NCBI RefSeq assembly: GCF_016406085.1 | Contig: NZ_JAEHFJ010000011.1 | Span: forward strand, 93,589 to 157,588 | Direction of reading: 5' to 3' | DNA length: 64,000 nt | From: Aureibaculum flavum | GTDB lineage: Bacteria; Bacteroidota; Bacteroidia; Flavobacteriales; Flavobacteriaceae | In this document: one piece after another, positions 27,806 to 35,375 of the stretch | Numbering within the stretch: position 1 is the stretch's first letter | Layout of the letters: each line of letters opens with the position of its first letter | The notes under the pieces: model-generated | Database searches by the model: none | What the model was told of the DNA's origin: nothing | The model's input: the letters and a program-made list of their open reading frames with translations, nothing else | Made by a program: the position numbers and the translations under genes

Positions 27806-28711
27806 ATGAATACTTCATTGGGTACTATCGCAAAAAAGCAATCATTCGCATCGACTTTAGATAATTTAAAGCAATTAACAAAGTTTGGATTATCTATCAG
27901 TGTAGTCTTTTCTGCTTTGGCTGGATATTTATTGGCTGCAGAATCTGTACAAATATCAACACTCTTTTTGTTGGCAATTGGTGGCTATTTTATGGTTGGA
28001 GCATCAAATGCATTTAATCAGATTATAGAAAAAGATTCAGACAAATTAATGAAGCGTACAATGAACAGACCATTGCCCACGGGTAGAATGTCTGTGAATA
28101 CAGCTTTGATTATAGCAGGAACCAGTACCGTTTTAGGTATTGCAATTTTATATATGATAAACCCTAAAACAGCTATGTTTGGGGCCATTTCTATATTTTT
28201 ATATACAAGTATTTACACACCGTTAAAACCTAAAACACCATTGGTGGTTTTTGTAGGTGCGTTACCAGGTGCTATTCCCTTTATGTTAGGTTGGGTAGCC
28301 GCGACCAATCATTTTGGTATTGAAGCGGGAATGTTATTTATGATTCAGTTTTTTTGGCAGTTCCCACATTTTTGGGCCATAGGTTGGTTACAATACGATG
28401 AATATAAAAAAGCTGGGTTTAATATGTTACCCACTGGAGAGAAGAATAGAAAAGCAACAACACAAATTATTTTGTATACCATTTGGATGATTGTTGTTTC
28501 TGTATTTCCGGTCTTTAAATTAACGGGTAGTTTATATTTATCACCAGTGGCAGCAGTTTTAATTTTTATAGCAGGTATCGTAATGTTATATTACGGTATT
28601 AAATTACACAAAGAACAAACGGATAAATTAGCGAGAAAATTAATGTTGTCAAGTGTTTTTTATATAACACTAATACAAGTAATTTACGTAATCGATAAAT
28701 TTTTACATTAA
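27806..28711 (+). CDS. ctaB: Protoheme IX farnesyltransferase (heme O synthase)
   Basis: A 301-residue UbiA-superfamily membrane protein with about eight or nine transmembrane helices. It has the prenyl-diphosphate/Mg motif region NAFNQIIEKDSDKLMKRT followed by NRPLPTGRMS, and the second loop YDEYKKAGFNMLP, as in CyoE/CtaB. It adds a farnesyl group to protoheme to make heme O, the precursor of heme A for cytochrome oxidase. It heads a cluster with oxidase subunits and assembly factors; the next gene starts 1 bp after its stop. Confidence 0.95.
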   Translation: MNTSLGTIAKKQSFASTLDNLKQLTKFGLSISVVFSALAGYLLAAESVQISTLFLLAIGGYFMVGASNAFNQIIEKDSDKLMKRTMNRPLPTGRMSVNTALIIAGTSTVLGIAILYMINPKTAMFGAISIFLYTSIYTPLKPKTPLVVFVGALPGAIPFMLGWVAATNHFGIEAGMLFMIQFFWQFPHFWAIGWLQYDEYKKAGFNMLPTGEKNRKATTQIILYTIWMIVVSVFPVFKLTGSLYLSPVAAVLIFIAGIVMLYYGIKLHKEQTDKLARKLMLSSVFYITLIQVIYVIDKFLH

Positions 28712-28712
28712 A

Positions 28713-29279
28713 ATGATCATGGACGCTCAAATAAGAAGTAGAACTTCGAAACAAATGATGTACGTAGCCATCATTAGTATGATAATGATGTTTGCTGGTT
28801 TAACTAGTGCATATGTTATAAGTAGTAATCGTGAAGATTGGGTTTCTTTTGATTTGCCTCAAGCACTATATATTAGCACGCTGTTAATTATTTTAAGTAG
28901 TATTAGTTATTTTTTGGCAAAAAAAAGTATTCTAAAAAATAATAGATCACAAACAACAATTTTTTTAGTAATTACGTTAGTGTTGGCTGTTGGATTTGTA
29001 TTTTTTCAATTCGAAGGATTTAATCAATTAAGAGAAGTAGGCTTGTATTTTACAGGAGAAGGCAGTGTTGTATCTTCATCATTGCTGGTAGTAATATCAT
29101 TTGCTCACTTGCTGCATGTTGCGGCAGGACTAGTAGTTTTGCTAGTTGTTCTTTTTAGACATTTAAATAATAAATACAGTGCTGATAATGCGTTAGGCTT
29201 AGAAGTAGGTGGAATTTTTTGGCATTTTGTTGATTTTTTATGGATTTTCCTATTTTTATTTTTCTATTTCATTACATAA
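28713..29279 (+). CDS. Cytochrome c oxidase subunit III-like protein (short form)
   Basis: A 188-residue heme-copper oxidase subunit III family protein with about five transmembrane helices. It ends with the conserved EVGGIFWHFVDFLWIFLF block found in subunit III C-termini. It lacks the first two helices of the classical seven-helix form, as many bacterial subunit III proteins do. An internal ATG 6 nt in (28719) is an equally plausible start. It directly follows ctaB and precedes a second, longer subunit III gene. Confidence 0.9.
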   Translation: MIMDAQIRSRTSKQMMYVAIISMIMMFAGLTSAYVISSNREDWVSFDLPQALYISTLLIILSSISYFLAKKSILKNNRSQTTIFLVITLVLAVGFVFFQFEGFNQLREVGLYFTGEGSVVSSSLLVVISFAHLLHVAAGLVVLLVVLFRHLNNKYSADNALGLEVGGIFWHFVDFLWIFLFLFFYFIT

Positions 29280-29285
29280 TAAAAA

Positions 29286-29315
29286 TTGGTGATGTCATAT
29301 AATTTTATATTTTTG
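29286..29315 (+). promoter_or_regulatory. Flavobacterial promoter upstream of the long subunit III gene
   Basis: TTG (29286-29288) and TATTTTTG (29308-29315) are separated by exactly 19 bp, the housekeeping -33/-7 arrangement. The predicted start is near 29319, 43 nt before the ATG. Confidence 0.65.
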
Positions 29316-29361
29316 CGTATCAACCAATATTATATAACCAAAATTAACTGATAAACTTTTT

Positions 29362-30348
29362 ATGGAAGCAACAATTGCTACAGAAAACAAAGAAGGCGAA
29401 ACTTGGTCTGGCGGAAGTAAGAAACCGTTAGGAGCCAGTTACGGTAAAATGATGATGTGGTTCTTTATCATGTCTGATGCCTTAACCTTTTCTGCATTTT
29501 TAGGAGCTTACGGGCTTATGCGTTTTAAATTTATAGACAGTTGGCCAATTGCCGACGAAGTTTTTACGCACGTACCTTTTTTACATGGTCATTTTCCTAT
29601 GTACTATGTGGCTTTTATGACCTTTATTTTGATATTTTCTTCAGTAACAATGGTGTTAGCTGTTGACGCTGGTCATCAGATGAAGAAAGCGAAAGTAACA
29701 TTATATATGTTGCTAACAATAATTGGTGGTTTAATTTTCTTAGGCTCACAGGCTTGGGAGTGGAAAAACTTTATTGGTGGTACTTATGGATCTTTAATTT
29801 TACAAGATGGTAAAGTGGTTCAATTCGTAGATGCTTCTGGTCATCAAGTTGCTTTAGAAGATTTTGTTACAAAGTCTCCCGCTAATGAAAGAGTTGCACA
29901 CACTAAAAGTAATGGATTATGGTATGTACAAGATGCCGGTGCGTTACCACCATTTACAACAAGCGAAGTCATAGAGAGTTTTAAAAACAGTCCTAACATC
30001 AGCTTAAGAACTGAAGAGGTTGATTTAGCAACAAAACATAAAATAATATTATCTAGAGAAGACGCAAATAAGTTTTTATCAAAAGCAACAGGTGTCGTAA
30101 AAGGTGCAAACCTTAAGATTAATGAATATGGTAATACGCTGTTTGCCGATTTCTTTTTCTTTATTACAGGATTTCACGGATTTCACGTTTTCTCAGGTAT
30201 ATTGATAAATATCATTATCTTTTTTAATGTTATAATTGGTACCTATGAAAGAAGAGGACATTATGAAATGGTTGAAAAAGTAGGTTTATATTGGCACTTT
30301 GTCGATTTAGTTTGGGTATTTGTATTTACATTCTTCTATTTAGTTTAA
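29362..30348 (+). CDS. Cytochrome c oxidase subunit III with a large internal loop
   Basis: A 328-residue subunit III family protein. N-terminal helices start at MMMWFFIMSDALTFSAFLGAY. The C-terminal part carries FFFFITGFHGFHVFSG and VGLYWHFVDLVWVFVFTFFYL, the conserved subunit III ends. Between them, about residues 140-255 form a soluble, mostly hydrophilic insertion not present in the short paralog. It is a structural subunit of the terminal oxidase in the inner membrane. Subunits I and II are not in the window. It is 9 bp upstream of the subunit IV gene. Confidence 0.92.
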   Translation: MEATIATENKEGETWSGGSKKPLGASYGKMMMWFFIMSDALTFSAFLGAYGLMRFKFIDSWPIADEVFTHVPFLHGHFPMYYVAFMTFILIFSSVTMVLAVDAGHQMKKAKVTLYMLLTIIGGLIFLGSQAWEWKNFIGGTYGSLILQDGKVVQFVDASGHQVALEDFVTKSPANERVAHTKSNGLWYVQDAGALPPFTTSEVIESFKNSPNISLRTEEVDLATKHKIILSREDANKFLSKATGVVKGANLKINEYGNTLFADFFFFITGFHGFHVFSGILINIIIFFNVIIGTYERRGHYEMVEKVGLYWHFVDLVWVFVFTFFYLV

Positions 30349-30357
30349 AAAAATAAT

Positions 30358-30717
30358 ATGGCACACGATCAAGAACACGAACACGAATCGCACGTTGGAT
30401 TAATATGGAAAGTATTTGGAGCATTATCTCTAATTACAATTGTTGAAGTAATTCTAGGTATTTTAAAACCAAAAGGCTTACACTTAACTATCTTTTTAGG
30501 AACAAGTTTATTAAATTGGATTTTCTTAATACTTACATTAGTAAAAGCATATGGTATTACTTGGTATTTTATGCACCTTAAGCAAGAGAAGGCCGGTTTA
30601 CGGAGAGCTATCGTTTGGACAACAGTATTTTTAATTTGCTATTTAGCAACTTTATTGTTGATTGAAGGAGGGTATATTGGAGATGTTATGAGTAAATATA
30701 CAAAATGGAGCTACTAA
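30358..30717 (+). CDS. Cytochrome c oxidase subunit IV-type small membrane protein
   Basis: A 119-residue protein with a His/Glu-rich N-terminus (MAHDQEHEHESHVG) and three transmembrane helices. The pattern WKVFGALSLITIVEVILGI and YFMHLKQEK match the prokaryotic COX4/caa3 subunit IV family. It is probably an accessory or structural oxidase subunit. It follows subunit III by 9 bp and is closed by a strong terminator. Confidence 0.88.
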   Translation: MAHDQEHEHESHVGLIWKVFGALSLITIVEVILGILKPKGLHLTIFLGTSLLNWIFLILTLVKAYGITWYFMHLKQEKAGLRRAIVWTTVFLICYLATLLLIEGGYIGDVMSKYTKWSY

Positions 30718-30741
30718 ATTTTAGTAACATATAAATTATAT

Positions 30742-30768
30742 AAAGCGGTTTTTAAACCGCTTTTTTTA
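30742..30768 (+). terminator. Rho-independent terminator after the oxidase subunit genes
   Basis: AAAGCGGTTT (30742-30751) pairs with AAACCGCTTT (30754-30763), followed by a run of T. It ends the subunit III-subunit IV transcript. Confidence 0.88.
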
Positions 30769-30783
30769 TACGCCAAAGAACCG

Positions 30784-30866
30784 TAATTTTGTAGTATCAA
30801 AATAATTGATAGGTTCGAAATGTCGGTTTTCTTTTTTAGAAAGAACTAAAATGTTAAGATTAACAT
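30784..30866 (+). promoter_or_regulatory. Promoter and palindromes in the leader of the 30901 gene
   Basis: A -7 element TAATTTTG (30784-30791) predicts a start at 30795. Exactly there begins an inverted repeat, TATCAA-aataa-TTGATA (30795-30811). A second, perfect palindrome ATGTTAA-ga-TTAACAT lies at 30851-30866, 34 nt before the ATG. Either could be a repressor site or an RNA hairpin. No -33 TTG is present. Confidence 0.45.
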
Positions 30867-30900
30867 CCTTTTGACCTTAAATAAACAATAAGTAATATTG

Positions 30901-31545
30901 ATGAAATCAAAGAAATTTTGGATTTTAGTGGGGCTTTTTATTATGCCTTTGGTCTTTTATCTGCTGTTATTGACAGGTACCAATAAGTTTGCTAAACTAC
31001 CCGTGTTGAATAAGGAAATAGGTGATGTAACTGAATTTAAAACAAGCACAGGAGCTTCCATTTCTCTAGATGGTAAAATTACAGTGCTCAGTTTTTTAGG
31101 GAACGATTTGCAAACGGTAAAGAATAATGCATTAAACCTAAATGAGAAAATATACAAGCACTTTTATAAGTTTAAAGATTTTCAATTCGTTGTTGTATTG
31201 AAAGAAGGTTCTTCTAGTCAAGTAGCTGAACTGGTAAAGCAATTGAAGGTAACTACTGATATGCAAAAGTGGAATTTCTTATATGGTAGCCAAGAACAAA
31301 TAGAAGAATTGTTCAATAGTTTAAAGACCGACCTTAAAATTGATACAAATGGCTATTCTCCATATGCATTTATAATTGATAAGGATAGATATTTGCGAGG
31401 AAGAACGGATGATGAAGATAATGGATTAATGTATGGGTATAATGCTGAAACAGTAGCACCAATACATGGGAAAATGGTAGATGATGTAAAAGTTTTAATT
31501 GCGGAATATAGGATGGCATTAAAAAAGAACAACAGAGAAATTTAA
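30901..31545 (+). CDS. Membrane-anchored thioredoxin-fold-like protein without a CxxC motif
   Basis: A 214-residue protein starting at the ATG at 30901; the frame also contains a TTG 3 nt upstream. One N-terminal transmembrane helix (about 5-27) is followed by a soluble domain with KITVLSFLGND, QFVVVLKE and SPYAFIIDKDRYLRGRTDDE. This layout resembles the Sco/AhpC thioredoxin fold, but there is no cysteine pair, so it cannot bind copper or do thiol exchange as Sco does. It sits between the oxidase genes and sco, which suggests a role in oxidase assembly. Function is not known. Confidence 0.7.
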   Translation: MKSKKFWILVGLFIMPLVFYLLLLTGTNKFAKLPVLNKEIGDVTEFKTSTGASISLDGKITVLSFLGNDLQTVKNNALNLNEKIYKHFYKFKDFQFVVVLKEGSSSQVAELVKQLKVTTDMQKWNFLYGSQEQIEELFNSLKTDLKIDTNGYSPYAFIIDKDRYLRGRTDDEDNGLMYGYNAETVAPIHGKMVDDVKVLIAEYRMALKKNNREI

Positions 31546-31570
31546 GTAAAAAGTATAATTTGTAAAAATG

Positions 31571-31640
31571 GTCACCTTGAGGATTCTCCAAATTAAAATA
31601 TGTTTTTATTGAAGATACCGAGCGTAGCTCATTAGAGGTG
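31571..31640. repeat. Diverged dispersed palindromic repeat (flavobacterial intergenic type)
   Basis: The gap between two genes holds GTCACCTTGAG near its left end and AGAGGTG at its right end, which can pair over CACCT/AGGTG, plus CCGAGCGTAGCTC in the middle. It resembles the GTCACCCTGAGCG-type repeats scattered in flavobacterial genomes, in degenerate form. Confidence 0.35.
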
Positions 31641-31669
31641 TTTTTTTGGCCAAGTTTAGATTGTTAATT

Positions 31670-32302
31670 ATGAAAAAAACATACATAGGTATTGCATTTA
31701 TAGTATTAGTTTTTGGTATTTGGGCGGTGCCTAAAATTGTAGATAGATTATCACCAACTACGTTGTTAAAATTTGAGAAAGTTCCTGATTTTAAGTTTAC
31801 CAATCAAAACAGCAAAGAAGTTTCAAATGAAAATTTTAAGAATAAAGTATATGTTGTAGAGTTTTTCTTTACTTCTTGTCCAACTATTTGTCCAAAAATG
31901 CATATCAGTATGCTTAAAATACAAGATGAATTTTATGGTAATCCTAATTTCGGCATGGCGTCAATAACCATTGATCCAAAGAGAGATACTCCTGAAACTT
32001 TAAAAAAATATGCAGACAAACATAATGTAACGCTAAAAAATTGGCAATTTTTAACGGGAGATAAAGATGTGATTTATGATTTTGCCAATATAGGATTTAA
32101 GCTATATGCAGGAGAAAATGAAGAAGCTGAAGGTGGGTTTGAGCATTCTGGTTTATTTGCTTTGGTAGATAAAAATGGATTTATACGATCAAGAACAGTT
32201 ACATCAGGTGAATTTGAAAATCCGATAAAGTTTTATGATGGATTGGATGCTGAACAGGTTCAAATGTTGAAAGAAGATATTACTATTTTATTAAATGAAT
32301 AA
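31670..32302 (+). CDS. Sco1/SenC-family copper chaperone for cytochrome oxidase
   Basis: A 210-residue protein starting at the ATG at 31670 (the frame is open from a TTG at 31646). An N-terminal transmembrane anchor (about 3-22) is followed by a thioredoxin-like domain with TSCPTICPKMH, the CxxxC copper site, and the distal histidine in GGFEHSGLF. ITIDPKRDTPETLKKYA is a classic Sco block. It delivers copper to the CuA centre of subunit II. Its stop codon overlaps the start of the DUF420 gene by 1 base (TAATG), indicating translational coupling. Confidence 0.94.
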   Translation: MKKTYIGIAFIVLVFGIWAVPKIVDRLSPTTLLKFEKVPDFKFTNQNSKEVSNENFKNKVYVVEFFFTSCPTICPKMHISMLKIQDEFYGNPNFGMASITIDPKRDTPETLKKYADKHNVTLKNWQFLTGDKDVIYDFANIGFKLYAGENEEAEGGFEHSGLFALVDKNGFIRSRTVTSGEFENPIKFYDGLDAEQVQMLKEDITILLNE

Positions 32303-32817
32303 TGGAGCAAACAACAAAAAAATATAATAAATGGATTATAGTTTTGTCAATAGTTATACCACTGGCAGTTGCTGGATTATTTAATGTTAAACTAGAGGTG
32401 AAGTTACCTGTTTTTCTGCCACCCATCTACGCTTCTATAAATGCAATTACGGCGGTAATATTAGTAGTAGCAGTTTGGGCTATTAAAAACAATAAAAAAG
32501 ACTTGCATGAAGGTCTTATGAAAACGGCCATATTATGTTCTGCTATTTTTTTGATATTGTATATTTTATATCACATGACCTCAAATTCTACTAAATATGG
32601 TGGAGAAGGTGCAATAAAGTATGTGTATTTATTTATTCTATTGACACATATTTTATTATCAATAATTGTAATTCCATTTGTATTAGTAACCTATGTAAGA
32701 GCAATTACTAATAATTTTGAAAAACATAAAAAAATTGCGAAATTTACATTTCCCTTATGGCTTTATGTTGCGGTATCGGGAGTGGTAGTTTATTTGATGA
32801 TTTCGCCTTATTATTAG
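32302..32817 (+). CDS. DUF420 family membrane protein, probable cytochrome oxidase assembly factor
   Basis: A 171-residue protein with about five transmembrane helices. The family pattern includes ASINAITAVILVVAVWAIKN near the second helix, conserved His in YHMTSNSTKYGG and LTHILLSI, and a final HKKIAKFTFPLWLYVAVSGVVVYLM. DUF420 proteins (for example YozB, CtaM-related) accompany Sco and ctaB in many genomes and are linked to heme-copper oxidase maturation. It overlaps sco by 1 base. Confidence 0.88.
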   Translation: MEQTTKKYNKWIIVLSIVIPLAVAGLFNVKLEVKLPVFLPPIYASINAITAVILVVAVWAIKNNKKDLHEGLMKTAILCSAIFLILYILYHMTSNSTKYGGEGAIKYVYLFILLTHILLSIIVIPFVLVTYVRAITNNFEKHKKIAKFTFPLWLYVAVSGVVVYLMISPYY

Positions 32818-32867
32818 TAACTTACTAACTTTTAAACAGTATGGGTTAAGTAAAAAGGAAGTTAAAA

Positions 32868-33083
32868 ATGTTTAGAAATAATAAATATAGTCTTGTTTTA
32901 TTCTTTGTAATAGCTACGCAAATGGTTAGTGCTCAATGTGCTATGTGTAAAGCTGTAGTGGAGTCTGGTGATGCAGAAATGGCTGAAGGACTAAATAACG
33001 GTATTGTATATCTAATGGCATTTCCTTATATTTTAGTAGGAGTTGCAGGTTACTTTCTCTATAAGAAAATGAAAAAAGGATAA
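32868..33083 (+). CDS. Small membrane protein with a CxxC motif in the oxidase cluster
   Basis: A 71-residue protein. A signal-like N-terminus ends at SAQ and is followed by CAMCKAVVESGDAEMAEGLN, then one transmembrane helix (YLMAFPYILVGVAGYFLYKKMKKG). The CxxC just outside the membrane could bind a metal or form a disulfide. It lies 50 bp downstream of DUF420 on the same strand. Its position beside Sco and DUF420 suggests a role in oxidase maturation. No named family is recognised. Confidence 0.75.
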   Translation: MFRNNKYSLVLFFVIATQMVSAQCAMCKAVVESGDAEMAEGLNNGIVYLMAFPYILVGVAGYFLYKKMKKG

Positions 33084-33187
33084 ATTAATATTACATTAAG
33101 AGCATATAAGTGTAACAAGTTTTACTTTTGTTCGTCATATATAAAAAATCAGTAGAATCAACCTTTAGAAACAATTGTTTTATAAAC

Positions 33188-33221
33188 ATAATAACCAGAT
33201 TTTAAATCTAATAGTTATTAT
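33188..33221 (+). promoter_or_regulatory. Nested palindrome upstream of the tolC-like gene
   Basis: ATAATAAC (33188-33195) pairs with GTTATTAT (33214-33221), and inside it AGATTT-t-AAATCT forms a second symmetric element. It lies 44 bp upstream of the ATG at 33265, which is a plausible operator position. No regulator gene is adjacent. Confidence 0.45.
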
Positions 33222-33264
33222 GGTTTTCCATTTGAACAATAAGGGTCAATAAAATTATAAACTT

Positions 33265-34593
33265 ATGAAAATCAGATTAAGTGTTCTAACCGCACTCCTT
33301 ATTGTAGCAACCTCTTTTGCTCAAGATAAAGAATGGACATTAAATGAATGTATAGAACATGCTTTAGAGAATAATATCAGTATTGAAAGGAGTAAGAAGT
33401 TAGTTGAAATAAGCGAAATAAATGTCATAAGTGCAAAAGGGAATTTTTTGCCTAATTTAAATGCTTCAGTGAATCCTGGTTTGAATTTCGGATCATCAAT
33501 TGGTCAGGATGGGTCAAGAATATCAACAGATAATTTTAGATCATCATTTAGCCTAAGCAGTAGTACAACAATTTTTAATGGGTTTAGAAATTTAATAAGC
33601 TATAAACAAGCTCAATTAGGTGTGGAAGCAAGTAAATTAGATTTACAAAAAATTGAAGACGATATTTCATTATTTGTTGTGAATGCATATTTAAATATTT
33701 TATTTGCTAAAGAGAATTTAGAAGTTGCTCAAAATCAGTATGATATTAGTACAAAACAAATAGAGGCTACACAGGCACAAGTTGATGCAGGTGTAAAACC
33801 TAAGGGTGATTTACTTGATGCAGAATCAACGGCAGCAGCTGATGCTCAGAATGTGGTTACACAAGAAAATGCCTTAGATTTAGCGTTGTTAACTATGGCC
33901 CAATTGTTACAAGTAGATACAAATGGTTTTGATGTTGCAAAAGTGAATGTTGGTTCCCCTTCTATTGCTACTTTATATGATAATTCAACAATGGTTTATG
34001 AAAAAGCATTGGAGAATAGAGCAGAAATTACTAGAGCTAAATTAGAAGTTGATAACGCCGAATTAAATATTAAAAGTGCAAAAGGAGCATATTTACCTTC
34101 TTTAGGTTTTTCAGCGGGAGCAGGTACTTCTTACCAAAATATTTTTAATGACGCTTTTACTAATAATGGGTTTTCAGATCAGTTTAGAGATAATTTAGGG
34201 TATAGTTTGGGGCTATCTTTGAACATTCCTATATTTAATAGAAATCAGACTAAGGCTAACGTAAATAGATCAATTATCAGTCAAAAAATAAGTGAGATTG
34301 ATTTAGAAGATCAAAAATTACAATTAAAAGAAACAATTGAACGCGTTTTTTTAGATTCTAAAGCAGCGGCAAAATCGTATGAGGTTGCTAACATATCTTT
34401 AAATGCTCAAAATGAAGCTTTTAAAAATGCGGAGCAAAGATACAGCTTAGGAGCAATGACCTCTTTTGATTTTGACCAAGTTCGTAGCAAACTAGTAGAT
34501 GCAGAATCTACTTTAATCAGAGCTAAATACGATTATGTTTTTAAAACTAAAGTATTAGAATTCTATTTTGGTGAAGAAATCGTTTTGGAATAA
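33265..34593 (+). CDS. TolC-family outer-membrane efflux protein
   Basis: A 442-residue protein with a signal peptide (ends near TSFAQ). Two homologous OEP repeats (about 25-225 and 245-435) contain WTLNECIEHALENN at the start and long coiled-coil helices such as AQNQYDISTKQIEATQAQVDAG and NAEQRYSLGAMTSFDFDQVR. TolC trimers form the outer-membrane channel for tripartite efflux or type I export. No periplasmic adaptor or inner-membrane pump gene is next to it here, and a terminator follows, so its partners must be elsewhere. Confidence 0.94.
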   Translation: MKIRLSVLTALLIVATSFAQDKEWTLNECIEHALENNISIERSKKLVEISEINVISAKGNFLPNLNASVNPGLNFGSSIGQDGSRISTDNFRSSFSLSSSTTIFNGFRNLISYKQAQLGVEASKLDLQKIEDDISLFVVNAYLNILFAKENLEVAQNQYDISTKQIEATQAQVDAGVKPKGDLLDAESTAAADAQNVVTQENALDLALLTMAQLLQVDTNGFDVAKVNVGSPSIATLYDNSTMVYEKALENRAEITRAKLEVDNAELNIKSAKGAYLPSLGFSAGAGTSYQNIFNDAFTNNGFSDQFRDNLGYSLGLSLNIPIFNRNQTKANVNRSIISQKISEIDLEDQKLQLKETIERVFLDSKAAAKSYEVANISLNAQNEAFKNAEQRYSLGAMTSFDFDQVRSKLVDAESTLIRAKYDYVFKTKVLEFYFGEEIVLE

Positions 34594-34617
34594 ATAACAT
34601 CTAAAATTTCAAATTAT

Positions 34618-34656
34618 AAATTCCAAATTCCTTTTAAAGGAGTTTGGAATTTTCTT
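34618..34656 (+). terminator. Rho-independent terminator after the tolC-like gene
   Basis: A 16-bp stem with one mismatch (arms AATTCCAAATTCCTTT and AAAGGAGTTTGGAATT) is followed by a T-rich tail. Confidence 0.8.
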
Positions 34657-34675
34657 TTATTAATCATCAAAAGTT

Positions 34676-34683
34676 TATCTTTG
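34676..34683 (+). promoter_or_regulatory. -7 element of the tsaB promoter
   Basis: TATCTTTG matches TAnnTTTG. The predicted start is near 34687, 14 nt before the TTG start codon of tsaB. No -33 TTG is present. Confidence 0.5.
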
Positions 34684-34700
34684 CCAATTAAATTAAAAAT

Positions 34701-35375
34701 TTGTCTTTAATACTAAACATAGAAACGGCAACCAAAAATTGCTCTGTTAGCTTAGCTGAAAATGGTGTGTTACTTGCGTTAAATGAAGTAAATGACGGTA
34801 ACTATTCTCACGGCGAGCAATTACACCTTTTAATAAAAAACGTCCTTACAGAGGCCGGAAAATCAATAAATGACATAGATGCCATTGCGGTTAGCAAAGG
34901 TCCTGGTTCTTACACGGGATTACGTATAGGAGTTTCAACTGCTAAAGGGTTGTGTTTCTCTTTAGATAAACCGTTAATTGCTGTTTCTACTTTAACGGCA
35001 TTGTCTAATGCCATTACCGTTGATAATGATGCCGTAATTGTACCCATGTTAGATGCGAGAAGGATGGAGGTTTACAGTGCTGTTTATAATCATAACCATA
35101 ATCAAATTAGAGAAATTAAAGCAGAGGTTATTACTGAGAACTCGTTTTCAGAATATTTAAGTAAGGGGAAAGTTTATTTTTTAGGTGATGGTGCTGATAA
35201 ATGCAAATCAATACTAAAAAATGATAATGCTATTTTTCTTGACGGATATTTTCCCTCAGCCAAACAAATGGCTCAACTTTCTTTTGATAAATATAAAAAA
35301 AGCGACACCGAAGATGTCGCTTATTTTGAACCTTTTTATTTAAAAGATTTTATGGTTACCACTTCTAAAAAGTGA
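34701..35375 (+). CDS. tsaB: tRNA threonylcarbamoyladenosine biosynthesis protein TsaB
   Basis: A 224-residue ASKHA-fold protein starting ILNIETATKNCSVSLA, followed by NDGNYSHGEQLHLLIKNVL, VSKGPGSYTGLRIGVSTAKGL and VPMLDARRMEVYSAVY, all typical of TsaB. It partners TsaD and TsaE to make t6A on ANN-decoding tRNAs. The start is TTG at 34701: an in-frame stop lies 12 nt upstream and the protein would otherwise lack its first strand. The gene ends exactly where the convergent gene ends, with no gap. A hairpin-forming stretch (35300-35322) lies inside its 3' end. Confidence 0.95.
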   Translation: MSLILNIETATKNCSVSLAENGVLLALNEVNDGNYSHGEQLHLLIKNVLTEAGKSINDIDAIAVSKGPGSYTGLRIGVSTAKGLCFSLDKPLIAVSTLTALSNAITVDNDAVIVPMLDARRMEVYSAVYNHNHNQIREIKAEVITENSFSEYLSKGKVYFLGDGADKCKSILKNDNAIFLDGYFPSAKQMAQLSFDKYKKSDTEDVAYFEPFYLKDFMVTTSKK

